Assembly (NCBI RefSeq): GCF_009792235.1
Contig: NZ_CP046973.1
Location: 2,976,001-3,040,000, forward strand
Source of the DNA: Microcystis aeruginosa FD4
GTDB lineage: Bacteria > Cyanobacteriota > Cyanobacteriia > Cyanobacteriales > Microcystaceae
Reading direction: 5' to 3'
DNA: 64,000 bases
The notes beneath the pieces are model-generated. The model did no database searches, was not told the origin of the DNA, and saw only the letters and a program-made list of their open reading frames with translations. Of the stretch, positions 23,627 through 32,724 are shown piece after piece (position 1 is the first letter of the stretch; every line of letters starts with the position of its first letter). The position numbers were made by a program, and so were the translations under genes.

Positions 23627-26600
23627 ATGAATTATCAATATCGTGTCGGGGGTAGTCTTGCCTATAACCATCCTACCTATATCGAGAGAAATGCCGATCG
23701 AGAACTGTTAACGGCGTTAAAAAATGGTCAATTTTGCTACGTTTTCAACTGTCGTCAGATGGGCAAATCCAGTTTAAGGGTACGAGTGACTCATATCTTA
23801 CAGCAATCGGGCAGGGATTGCGCGGCGGTAGATATAACCAGTCTTGGCAGTAATGATAATTTATCCCAATGGTATAACGGGGTGATTACCCGTTTGTTTT
23901 TAGGATTTAATCTGACGGGAAAAATTAATCTTAAATTCTGGTTGCGCGAGCGAGAGGATTTACCCCCCGTGCAGCGTTTGGGACAATTTATTGAGGAAGT
24001 TTTATTAGTTTATTGTCGGGGAGAGAAAATATATATTTTTATCGACGAGATCGATAAAATTCTCAGTTTACAGTTTTCTCTAGATGACTTTTTTTCCCTG
24101 ATTCGTTATTGTTATAACCAAAGGGCGGAAAATGCCCAGTATGAAAGAATTACTTTCGCTTTATTCGGTGTGGCTACCCCAGCAGATTTAATTCGCGAAA
24201 AGACCCAAACATCTTTTAATATCGGCCAGGCGATCGAATTAACAGGATTTAATCTGGCAGAAACTGCTCCTTTAGCCGCAGGATTATCTAGTCAAAGTAA
24301 TTATCAACCCGACTGGTTAGAAAAAGTTATTTTTTGGACGGGAGGACAGCCATTTTTAACCCAGAAAATCTGTCAGCTATTGCTGGAAAGTAATTTAGAT
24401 ATTGAGACGCTGATCAAAGAGAAAATTATTAATAATTGGGAATCTCAAGATGAACCGGTTCATCTGCGAACTATTGCCGATCGCTTGTTAAGAAATCAAG
24501 ACAAAGCGGGTCGTTTGTTAGGCATCTATCAACAAATTTTAGAAAAGGGGGCGATTCTGTGCGATGATAGTCCAGAACAAGGGGAATTAAGGTTATCGGG
24601 ATTAGTGGTAAAAAAAGATAATCAATTAGTAGTTTATAATCCTATTTATCGAGAAATATTTAATCTCAATTGGGTGGAAAAACAATTGGAGCAATTGCGT
24701 CCCTACTCAGAAGCGATCGCCGCTTGGCAACAGTCTAATTATACCGATGAATCGCGGCTTTTACGCGGAAAAGCTTTAAATAATGCTCTCGATTGGTCTC
24801 AGGGAAAAAGCTTAAGTAATCTTGATTATCAGTTTTTAACTGCTAGTCAAAATCTCGATAAAAGAGAGGCAGAAATTAGCCTAGAAACTCAGAGACAAGC
24901 TAATAAAATTCTAGCAATTGCTCACCAAAAAGCCACGAAAAGAATTCAAATTGGCTCAGTAATTTTAATTGCTTCTCTCTTGGGTTCTCTCTTAGCTTTT
25001 ATTCAGGTAAAACAAGCGTGGCAGCAAGTAGAAACCGCTCAAATAGGTATTCAATTACAGCGTAAGGGTGATAGTTATTGGCAACAATTTCAATTTGAAC
25101 AACTAGAATCTTTAATTGCGGCCATGCAAGCAGTAAATAGTTTAAAAAATATCGTTACTGATGGGCAACCCTTGAGTAAATATCCTGCCACCAGTCCAAT
25201 TATTACCCTGCAACAAATTTTAGATCGCATTCAAGAAAAAAACCAACTGCAAGGACACCAGGGAACTATTTATAGTGTTAGTATTAGTCCCGATGGTCAA
25301 AAAATCGCCACTGCTTCTCAAGATGGGACGGTAAAAATTTGGAATCAAAAAGGTGAGAATATTCAAACTTTGACAGGTCATCAGGGAGCAGTTTATAGTG
25401 TTAGTTTTAGTCCCGATGGTCAAAAAATCGCTACTGCTTCCGAAGATAAAACCGCCAAAATTTGGAACTTACAAGGACAAAATTTAGTCACCTATCCTGA
25501 CCATCAAGAATCAGTTTATAGTGTTAATTTTAGTCCCGATGGTCAAAAAATTGTGACTACTTCCAGGGATAAAACCGCTAGATTATGGAATTTATCAGGT
25601 CAAACTTTACAGGTATTTAAGGGACATAAAAGATCGATAGATGCAGCTAGTTTTAGTCCCGATGGTCAAAAAATTGCCACCGCTTCCCGGGATGGTACGA
25701 TTAAAATCTGGGATTTATCAGGTAAAATTATCTTGAGTTTAGGTCAAGATAATATTGGGGCTTTTTATGGTGTTAATTTTAGTCCCGACGGTCAAAAAAT
25801 TGCCGGGGCAGCGGCCGATAAAACTGCTAAAATCTGGGATTTACAGGGAAATTTAATAGCTACTTTCCGGGGACATCAAGATTTTGTCAACAGTGTTAAT
25901 TTTAGTCCTGATGGCCAGTTTATAATTACCGCATCTAGTGACGGTAGTGCTAAAATTTGGGGACTGCAAGGAGAAGAAATAACTACTCTCAGAGGACATC
26001 AAGAATCAGTTTTTACTGCTGTATTTAGTCAAGATGGAAAAGAGGTGGTAACTGGATCGAGTGATGAAACGGCTAAAATTTGGCAACTGAACAATTTAAA
26101 TCAAACTAGGGTCGATAATACCAGTGTTAGCATTAATTCCCAGGGCAATATTATCGCTATTGCTAATAAAGATGGTCAAATTACTTTACTCGATTCCCAG
26201 GGAAAAAAAATTAGAGAATTTGCCACAAAAATGCGCTCAATCTATAGTATAGCTTTTCATCCCGATAGTAATCAGATAGCGATTACAGGAAGAAATGGAA
26301 AAGTACAAATCTGGAGTCAAAAAGGAACAATGCTTCAAGAATTTACTGCTAGTCAAGTACCGATTTATAGTCTTGCTTTTAATAGAGAGGGAACAGCAAT
26401 AATCACGGGAACAAGCGAGGGAAAAGTTCAATACTGGCATTTAAGTAATCATCCACCTCAATTAATTAATTCTTGGACAGTTGATGATCATATTATCTAT
26501 GATTTGGTGTTTTCTCCCGATGATCAAAAAATTGCTACCGCTGCTAGGGGAAAGATTAAAATTTGGGATTTGCAGGGTAATCTTTTCGAGGAGATTAAAA

Positions 26601-26950
26601 CCGATTCTTTTCCCGTTTATGGAGTTAGTTTTAGTCCCGATGGTGAAAAAATCGCCGCTATTTCAAGGGATGGTACAGCTAGACGCTGGGACATGGACGG
26701 AAATTTGCGATCGGAGTTTAAAATAGAAGAAGATATCGTCTATGGGATTACTTTTAGTCCTGATGGTCAAGAGATTGTGATTATTGCTAGGGACGGTCAA
26801 AAGCATCGATGGCCCTTAGAAACAGAATATAATTATTTACAAAAATTGCTTGATCGAGGTTGTCTTTGGTTAGAAGATTATCTCGGAAATAGTCCCGAAA
26901 AACGAGAAGCTCTATCCCTGTGTACTAGGAAAATAAAACCATCGAATTAA
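23627..26950 (+). CDS. AAA-like (AAA_35) ATPase domain protein with C-terminal WD40 repeats
   Basis: 1107 aa. The N-terminal AAA-like domain has a Walker A variant CRQMGKSSL (about residues 43-51) and Walker B IYIFIDEIDKIL (about 135). A predicted transmembrane helix (IGSVILIASLLGSLLAFI) is near residue 440. From about 540 to 1060 there are 13-14 WD40 blades with the repeated signature FSPDGQKIATAS, enough for two seven-bladed propellers. This architecture is common in cyanobacteria and resembles STAND-type sensors. Its ligand and output are unknown. No separate effector domain is visible. Confidence 0.8.
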   Translation: MNYQYRVGGSLAYNHPTYIERNADRELLTALKNGQFCYVFNCRQMGKSSLRVRVTHILQQSGRDCAAVDITSLGSNDNLSQWYNGVITRLFLGFNLTGKINLKFWLREREDLPPVQRLGQFIEEVLLVYCRGEKIYIFIDEIDKILSLQFSLDDFFSLIRYCYNQRAENAQYERITFALFGVATPADLIREKTQTSFNIGQAIELTGFNLAETAPLAAGLSSQSNYQPDWLEKVIFWTGGQPFLTQKICQLLLESNLDIETLIKEKIINNWESQDEPVHLRTIADRLLRNQDKAGRLLGIYQQILEKGAILCDDSPEQGELRLSGLVVKKDNQLVVYNPIYREIFNLNWVEKQLEQLRPYSEAIAAWQQSNYTDESRLLRGKALNNALDWSQGKSLSNLDYQFLTASQNLDKREAEISLETQRQANKILAIAHQKATKRIQIGSVILIASLLGSLLAFIQVKQAWQQVETAQIGIQLQRKGDSYWQQFQFEQLESLIAAMQAVNSLKNIVTDGQPLSKYPATSPIITLQQILDRIQEKNQLQGHQGTIYSVSISPDGQKIATASQDGTVKIWNQKGENIQTLTGHQGAVYSVSFSPDGQKIATASEDKTAKIWNLQGQNLVTYPDHQESVYSVNFSPDGQKIVTTSRDKTARLWNLSGQTLQVFKGHKRSIDAASFSPDGQKIATASRDGTIKIWDLSGKIILSLGQDNIGAFYGVNFSPDGQKIAGAAADKTAKIWDLQGNLIATFRGHQDFVNSVNFSPDGQFIITASSDGSAKIWGLQGEEITTLRGHQESVFTAVFSQDGKEVVTGSSDETAKIWQLNNLNQTRVDNTSVSINSQGNIIAIANKDGQITLLDSQGKKIREFATKMRSIYSIAFHPDSNQIAITGRNGKVQIWSQKGTMLQEFTASQVPIYSLAFNREGTAIITGTSEGKVQYWHLSNHPPQLINSWTVDDHIIYDLVFSPDDQKIATAARGKIKIWDLQGNLFEEIKTDSFPVYGVSFSPDGEKIAAISRDGTARRWDMDGNLRSEFKIEEDIVYGITFSPDGQEIVIIARDGQKHRWPLETEYNYLQKLLDRGCLWLEDYLGNSPEKREALSLCTRKIKPSN

Positions 26951-27024
26951 ATTAATGCTTCAAGTCATATTGTCAACTTGGTTTCAGTGGGTGGGGGATA
27001 CCACCCGCTAAATAATCTTAAATT

Positions 27025-27846
27025 TTAATCCGATGGGGGGGGATTTTCTTGCTTTGGTGATCGAGTTTCTGGGGGAGTATCTTTTCCGATAATTTCCCCT
27101 TGGGGCAAATCTTCCCCGGTAACTTCAATCATCACCGTTTCGCTAACAGCAATAGTTTCGACTTCAACATTTGCGACAGGTTCAGTCGGGGGAATTTCTG
27201 AGGGATTTTCGGAGGGGTTGATATCTTCTATTGCCAAATCAAAATCATTGAAATCATCGAAAGTTTCCCCATCATCAATAATTTCTTCAGCTTTTTCCCC
27301 AATTTCTGTCACTGATTCTGTAATAGTTTCCCCGATAGCTGCCGCTTTTTCGACAACGGGAGCAACCGTTTCTTGAGCTTTTTCCCCAATTTCTGTCACT
27401 GATTCTGTAATAGTTTCCCCGATAGCTGCCGCTTTTTCGACAACGGGAGCAACCGTTTCTTTAACCGTTTCTTTAACTTTTGCCGCTACTTTCTCAGCTT
27501 TAGCTTTAGTTTTAGGGGATTGAGAGGGAGTAACTTTACCGAGACGATTACCTAACCAACCGACAATAGTAAATAATTTAACCGGTTTGTCGGGATAAAA
27601 AAGTGCTTGTCTGAGTTTGAGAGTTTGCCACGCAAAAGCAATAAATAATATGGCTGCGGCAGCTTGTCCCAGGAGGATCGCGCCTGTAATCCTTCCCGCG
27701 CACAACCAGAGGACAAGGGCATAGAATAATCCTACCGCACTCCAGAGAAAATCATCTTGACGGTGGCGATCGGGGGCGATAAAAGCGGTGGTGAGGAGGT
27801 AGAGACTACTTAATCCCACCACGATCGCTAGGATATAGGGCAACAT
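27025..27846 (-). CDS. Ycf66-family protein with repeated acidic/coil tail
   Basis: 273 aa. The first ~95 residues carry three hydrophobic helices and the motif QTLKLRQALFYPDKPVKLF, matching Ycf66 (PF07444), a protein of cyanobacteria and some plastids with no settled function. The C-terminal half is low-complexity and acidic. It includes two identical 29-residue units (VVEKAAAIGETITESVTEIG and flanks). Expect a membrane domain with a long cytoplasmic or lumenal tail. Confidence 0.75.
   Translation of the reverse strand: MLPYILAIVVGLSSLYLLTTAFIAPDRHRQDDFLWSAVGLFYALVLWLCAGRITGAILLGQAAAAILFIAFAWQTLKLRQALFYPDKPVKLFTIVGWLGNRLGKVTPSQSPKTKAKAEKVAAKVKETVKETVAPVVEKAAAIGETITESVTEIGEKAQETVAPVVEKAAAIGETITESVTEIGEKAEEIIDDGETFDDFNDFDLAIEDINPSENPSEIPPTEPVANVEVETIAVSETVMIEVTGEDLPQGEIIGKDTPPETRSPKQENPPPSD
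27289..27461 (-). repeat. Perfect 87-bp tandem duplication inside ycf66
   Basis: Two copies with a period of 87 bp (29 codons) are identical over essentially their full length, 27,289-27,375 and 27,376-27,461. Identity at the nucleotide level implies a recent duplication or ongoing homogenisation. The frame is kept. Confidence 0.85.
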
Positions 27847-27959
27847 TTGCGATTCTCCTTTGACATTTCCTTTTTTATTGTGCGTTATTTGGGGTCGATC
27901 GAGTCTATTTTTTGATTAATTTGGGAAATTATCGAGTCAGATCGTCTTTACCTGTGTTT

Positions 27960-28391
27960 ATGAATAGCCATAGTTAATATTAGGAAATTCTTGGTTTATC
28001 CTCTTATGCTTCTGCTGGTGAGATTAAACAAGCTTTGGGAGCAAACGATTAAGTTTTGGTCTTTAACAAGCAAAGAGAAATTAGGAACCCTTGATGAACA
28101 CACAGACAAACTGTTATCTGGTTCTTCGGTTTGTCTTATGCAACAGACAGGGTTACAAGAAATGAAACTCTTATAGAGAAAGACATTTGGCGATTTTTGT
28201 CAATTGTTTTCGATCTAGAGCGAACTAATCAATTAAATCCCTTGCCAGATAAAGATTTAGTCGATTTATGCCACCCTATCGAACCATACCAAGTAACGAA
28301 GAACCTGTTATCTTTAGTAATTAGTGCCGATGGTAAATATTTAATTATTGGTATTGCTGACAAAACTGTAAAAATTTGGCAAAATGGGTAA
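27960..28391 (+). pseudogene. WD40-repeat protein remnant
   Basis: Fragments in different frames read as WD40 blades. WEQTIKFWSLTSKEKLGTLDEHTDKL lies near 28,038-28,110. LLSLVISADGKYLIIGIADKTVKIW is at 28,308-28,380. Frameshifts separate them and no ATPase part is present. It may derive from the same family as the gene at 23,627 or a lost neighbour. The last piece ends 39 bp before holA. Confidence 0.65.
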
Positions 28392-28429
28392 TAGTAACAA
28401 CTCAAGATAACTGCTATAATTAGAAACTT

Positions 28430-29413
28430 ATGCCGACAATATTTTATTGGGGAGAAGATGAATTTGCGATTAACCAAGCGGTGAAAAATCTGCAAGCCAA
28501 ACTTCTCGATCCCAATTGGATACAGTTTAATTATGATAAAATCAACGGCGATCGCAATGAGGCAATTATCGAGGCCCTTAATCAAGCGATGACTCCAGTT
28601 TTCGGACTGGGAAATCGTTTAGTTTGGTTAGCCGATACGGTTATTTGTCAACAATGTTCCGAGGATATTTTCCAGGAATTACAGCGCACTTTACCCAATT
28701 TACCCGAAAATTCCTATCTGTTATTAACCAGTGCCAAAAAACCCGACTCCCGCTTAAAATCGAGCAAGTTTATCCAAAATCAGGCGGAGGTTAAAGAATT
28801 TGAACTAATTCCGCCTTGGAAAGTCGAGGAAATTGCCCAAAGAGTTAGGGAAATTGCCAAAGAAGTGGGAGTAAAATTAACCCCCGATGCGATCGAACTC
28901 TTAGCGGAAGCGGTGGGAAATAACAGCCGCTTGCTGTGGATGGAGTTAGAAAAACTGCGTTTATTTAAAAATAATTCGGCGGGAACTATTGACAAAAAGG
29001 ACATTTTAAGCCTAGTCAATGCCAGCAATCAAAGCAGCCTACAGTTAGCCAGTGCTATTTTAAAACGGGAGACAGGCAAGGCCCTCGAATTAGTTAATGA
29101 ATTATTAAATCGCAACGAGAACCCCTTGGGGATCACCGCCACCCTAGGGGGTCAATTTCGCACTTGGGCAATAGTAAAATTAAAAATTGAAGAAGGAGAA
29201 AAAGACGAGAAAAATATCGCCGCTGCCGCCGAAATTGCCAATCCCAAGCGACTGTATTTCATTCGCAAAGAGATACAATCCTTTTCTTCTAAGCAACTTC
29301 TGGCCACCTTGCCCATACTTCTCGAATTAGAATATCGTCTCAAACGGGGTGCAGAACCTTTGGCAACTTTGCAAACAAAAATTATTGAACTTTGTTGTTT
29401 ATTGGTGACTTAA
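28430..29413 (+). CDS. holA: DNA polymerase III delta subunit
   Basis: 327 aa. Clamp-loader subunit that opens the beta clamp. The N-terminal MPTIFYWGEDEFAINQAVKNL, the mid-region NSYLLLTSAKKPDSRLK and the C-terminal GQFRTWAIVKLKIEEGEKD fit the cyanobacterial HolA family. The AAA+ domain is degenerate, as is normal for delta. Length is typical. It stands alone between a WD40 relic and the CHAT-FHA gene. Confidence 0.85.
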   Translation: MPTIFYWGEDEFAINQAVKNLQAKLLDPNWIQFNYDKINGDRNEAIIEALNQAMTPVFGLGNRLVWLADTVICQQCSEDIFQELQRTLPNLPENSYLLLTSAKKPDSRLKSSKFIQNQAEVKEFELIPPWKVEEIAQRVREIAKEVGVKLTPDAIELLAEAVGNNSRLLWMELEKLRLFKNNSAGTIDKKDILSLVNASNQSSLQLASAILKRETGKALELVNELLNRNENPLGITATLGGQFRTWAIVKLKIEEGEKDEKNIAAAAEIANPKRLYFIRKEIQSFSSKQLLATLPILLELEYRLKRGAEPLATLQTKIIELCCLLVT

Positions 29414-29476
29414 TACCCTTCCTTGCTGTTCAGAAATCCTCTAGAATAAGATTCTATAGACTTCTCAATAGCCACA

Positions 29477-31132
29477 ATGACCGATGATGCCATCCCTAGT
29501 CTAAATTTAGCCATCTCTAGTTTAGCCACGAGTAATAATTTCGCCCGTTGGGTGACGAAAGCACCCCTACCGGGGGGATATGTGCATCATGACTGTGAAT
29601 GGACCGAGAGTCTAACCAGGGAATGGATGGCATGGCAGGAAATGTTCTGTCTGGAAAAAATGCCGACCTTGCCGATGTTAGAGCAATTAGAAGCAAATTC
29701 TCGACCTAAACTGACTCTTGCGGGAGAAGGCGGCAGTTATAGCGGTCAATTGATGCAGAAACTAGGTATTAGTCTCTGGCAATGGTTATTTCAAGCATCA
29801 ATTAGTCAAAGTTTCGCCCAAAGTCAGGGAATCGCCCTCGGCAAAAATCAGCCCCTGCGAATTCGCTTGGAATGTCGCAATCCCCATTTAATTCTGCTGC
29901 CCTGGGAAATTATGCAGCAAGCAGGTAAACAGGCCATATCTCTGCATCCGAATATACTCTTTAGCCGCACCACCAGCGATGTGGACCCACTGCCACCGAT
30001 AAAATCGAGTAATAGTCTCAATATTCTCTTAGTTATCGGCGAAAAACAGATTAAAACCGCGGCTAGTTCCCTCAACTTCACCGCCATTAATACGGGTGAA
30101 GAAACTAATTCCGACCAGGCACTGGAATCCGAGGCCGCCAATCTCATCCAGGCTATCTCCCCTGGGGGCAGTAGTTTCCTCCAGAATTGGGGAGTGAAAG
30201 TCAAAGTCGATACCTTAATTCGACCGCAGGCCGAAGAACTGACCAGGGCCTTGGATACGGGTAAATATCAAGCTTTTTTCTACGCCGGTCACGGAATGGC
30301 CGCCCCCAATGGCGGTTCCCTATTTCTGCGGACGGGGGAACAGCTAAATGGGACGGAGTTAGCCCAAGCTTTGGTGAGAAATCAGGTCATTTTAACGGTT
30401 TTTAATGCCTGTTGGGGTGCTTATCCCGCTAAATCGGGTCAGGAGATGATCCCCCGCAGCAGTCTGGCGGAAGTCTTGATTCACCACGGCGTTCCCGCAG
30501 TTTTGGCTATGCGAGATGCGATCGCCGATCGAGAGGCCTTGAGTTTTATCGAGGTTTTTACCCGCAGCCTCCTCGGTTTCAAAGATAAAGAAGCGCAGAT
30601 GTCTAAGTTGCTTCCCAGTCCGAGAGTCCCTATCGATCAGGCCGTTCGCATCGCCCGGCAGCAGTTATTAACCCTCTACAAGTACAATCAGCCCGCTTGG
30701 ACTTTGCCGATCCTCTATATGCACCCGGAATTCGACGGGCAATTGCTGCAAACCTTTGATGAGACCCAATCACCGACGGTTATGCCCAGTATTTCTGGAA
30801 CCATGCCCGCCGCTTTCTTATACTATCTTGATCGTCCCGAAAGAAAATGGTCAATCCGTGGTGGTGGCATGAATATAGGACGGGACAGGGAAAATGATCT
30901 ACAGATTGCTGAAAAATGGGTTAGTAAAAACCATTGTCGGATAATTTGCCGCAAAAATGCCGAGCATCCAGACTATCAATACTTTCTCGAAGATTTCTCC
31001 CGTTTTGGTACTTTTATCTACCAAGATGGCCACTGGAAGCAGGTTCATAACCAAGAAGTTCCCCTCGAGTCCGGTTTACAGATTCGCTTCGGCAGTCACC
31101 AAGGCCAAATCCTCGCATTTGTAGTGGAATAA
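29477..31132 (+). CDS. CHAT protease-like domain protein with C-terminal FHA domain
   Basis: 551 aa. An N-terminal region (1-150) of unknown fold leads into a CHAT (caspase-like) domain. It has the expected catalytic His in FFYAGHGMA (His272) and Cys in FNACWGAY (Cys312). The C-terminal ~95 residues form an FHA phosphothreonine-binding domain (IGRDRENDLQIAEKWVSKNH). The predicted role is a peptidase directed by a phosphorylated partner. CHAT proteins act in bacterial cell-death and defence systems, but no such partner is adjacent. holA is 63 bp upstream. The stop codon lies within a TAATTAGGG sequence that resembles a MITE end. Confidence 0.8.
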   Translation: MTDDAIPSLNLAISSLATSNNFARWVTKAPLPGGYVHHDCEWTESLTREWMAWQEMFCLEKMPTLPMLEQLEANSRPKLTLAGEGGSYSGQLMQKLGISLWQWLFQASISQSFAQSQGIALGKNQPLRIRLECRNPHLILLPWEIMQQAGKQAISLHPNILFSRTTSDVDPLPPIKSSNSLNILLVIGEKQIKTAASSLNFTAINTGEETNSDQALESEAANLIQAISPGGSSFLQNWGVKVKVDTLIRPQAEELTRALDTGKYQAFFYAGHGMAAPNGGSLFLRTGEQLNGTELAQALVRNQVILTVFNACWGAYPAKSGQEMIPRSSLAEVLIHHGVPAVLAMRDAIADREALSFIEVFTRSLLGFKDKEAQMSKLLPSPRVPIDQAVRIARQQLLTLYKYNQPAWTLPILYMHPEFDGQLLQTFDETQSPTVMPSISGTMPAAFLYYLDRPERKWSIRGGGMNIGRDRENDLQIAEKWVSKNHCRIICRKNAEHPDYQYFLEDFSRFGTFIYQDGHWKQVHNQEVPLESGLQIRFGSHQGQILAFVVE

Positions 31133-31160
31133 TTAGGGTTTGTCGAAAAAGTTTGTCGTC

Positions 31161-31358
31161 GGGGCAGGGTGTGGGGTGTGGGGTGTGGGGTGTGGGGTGT
31201 GGGGTGTGGGGTGATGGGGTGATGGGGTGATGGGGAAGTGGGGAGCTTTTCAGTAAACAGTAAACAGTAAACAGTGAACTGATAACTGATAACTGATAAC
31301 TGATAACTGATAACTGATAACTGATAACTGATAACTGATAACTGATAACTGATAACTG
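31161..31358. repeat. Heptamer and octamer tandem arrays
   Basis: GGGGTGT units (31,166-31,210) pass into GGGGTGAT units. They are followed by about 11.6 copies of the heptamer GATAACT (31,278-31,358). No coding. It lies between the convergent CHAT-FHA and corA genes. The 7-bp unit recalls the short tandem repeats (STRR) of cyanobacteria. Confidence 0.85.
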
Positions 31359-31375
31359 ACTCCTGCCTTCGTTAA

Positions 31376-32533
31376 CTAACTTTTTGCTTCCTCTTTCAGG
31401 GAATAAATTGGTTTAAACCAACCTTTGCGCCAGAAGTAGAAAATCAAGCCCCCCGCTACGGCTAACATGACTAACCAGACAATGAAATAACTCCATTCTC
31501 CTTTTAATTCTGGCATATTATCGAAGTTCATGCCATAGACACCAACGATAAAAGTTAAGGGAATAAAAATCGTCGAAATTACGGTTAAAAACTTCATAAT
31601 TTCGTTTAATTTATTGCCCATAGTGGACATATAAACATCCATCAAACTCGCCGCTAATTCTCGATAAGCTTCGATAATTTCCAGAATTTGAATGACGTGG
31701 TCGTAGGAATCACGAAAATAAATTTGTACTTCATCGCTGACTATACCATGATGGTCACGCATCAGTAGATGTAGGACATTTCGCATCGGCCAAATTAAGC
31801 GACGCAGTGCCAATAATTCCCGACGGACATCATAGATTTCCTGCATTGTATCTCGATCGGGATTACTAATGATCATATCTTCCAACGCTTCAATCCGATC
31901 TTCGTAGTGTTCTACCACGGGAAAATAACCATCGATAATCGTATCTAATAATAAATAGGTTAAATAATCCGCCCCCGATTTCCGTACTCGTCCCTGGGAA
32001 GTGCGAATTCGATCTCTGACTATCTCAAAACAGTCCTGTAATTCCTCCTCTTGAAAACTTAAAAGATAGCGTTTTCCCAAGACAAAACTCACCTGTTCTG
32101 TATCAAAACCGCTTTCATCTTCTTTCAGTCGCACCATCTGAGAAATCACTAACAATTGATTGTTATAATCTTCTAACTTGGGACGCTGCGGCACATTAAC
32201 CACATCTTCTAATAACAAAGGATGCAGATTAAAAATTTCCCCTACTTGTTTTAAAACCGTCTCACTCCCTAACCCTTGAATATCCATCCAAGACACGGTA
32301 TTTGTGCCAATATAGGGGGCGCAAGCATTGGGGGTAATATCCATCTTGCGAATGGCGTTATCTTCATCGTAGTCGATTAAAATAATCCGCGAGGGTTTGG
32401 CATCTGGTTCGATAATTAATGTCCCCGGTTCACTACCCGGTTCATCATAAAAATAATCGAAGTAGTCTTCTTCCTCGTCTCCATCGGTATCGGGACGGCT
32501 GTTAACAAATATATCCGGTTGTAGTTGGGTCAT
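31376..32533 (-). CDS. corA: CorA-type magnesium/cobalt transporter
   Basis: 385 aa. A large cytoplasmic domain is followed by two C-terminal transmembrane helices. The signature GMN is in YGMNFDNMPELKG between TM1 and TM2. The usual basic C-terminal end (WRKGWFKPI) is present. It would form a homopentameric Mg2+ (or Co2+) channel. The N-terminus has an acidic extension of about 55 residues, common in cyanobacterial members. Confidence 0.9.
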   Translation of the reverse strand: MTQLQPDIFVNSRPDTDGDEEEDYFDYFYDEPGSEPGTLIIEPDAKPSRIILIDYDEDNAIRKMDITPNACAPYIGTNTVSWMDIQGLGSETVLKQVGEIFNLHPLLLEDVVNVPQRPKLEDYNNQLLVISQMVRLKEDESGFDTEQVSFVLGKRYLLSFQEEELQDCFEIVRDRIRTSQGRVRKSGADYLTYLLLDTIIDGYFPVVEHYEDRIEALEDMIISNPDRDTMQEIYDVRRELLALRRLIWPMRNVLHLLMRDHHGIVSDEVQIYFRDSYDHVIQILEIIEAYRELAASLMDVYMSTMGNKLNEIMKFLTVISTIFIPLTFIVGVYGMNFDNMPELKGEWSYFIVWLVMLAVAGGLIFYFWRKGWFKPIYSLKEEAKS

Positions 32534-32724
32534 AAGCTTACAACAATCTGGCTAATTTGGGCAATAAGAAAACAGAAAAGTTAAAAAATTTAATTTGCCT
32601 AAAGTTACTATCTATCGCCATGAGATTACAGTAAACTGAAAATTGTTTACTGATTTATTCCCTCCTGATAATTGTCAACGATGAGATTAATCGGGAGAAT
32701 TAGCAATATTGACGGCCAAAATTT

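Noticed and set aside
31161..31358. Possible CRISPR array
   Set aside because: Units are contiguous 7-8 bp repeats with no spacers, and no cas genes are present.
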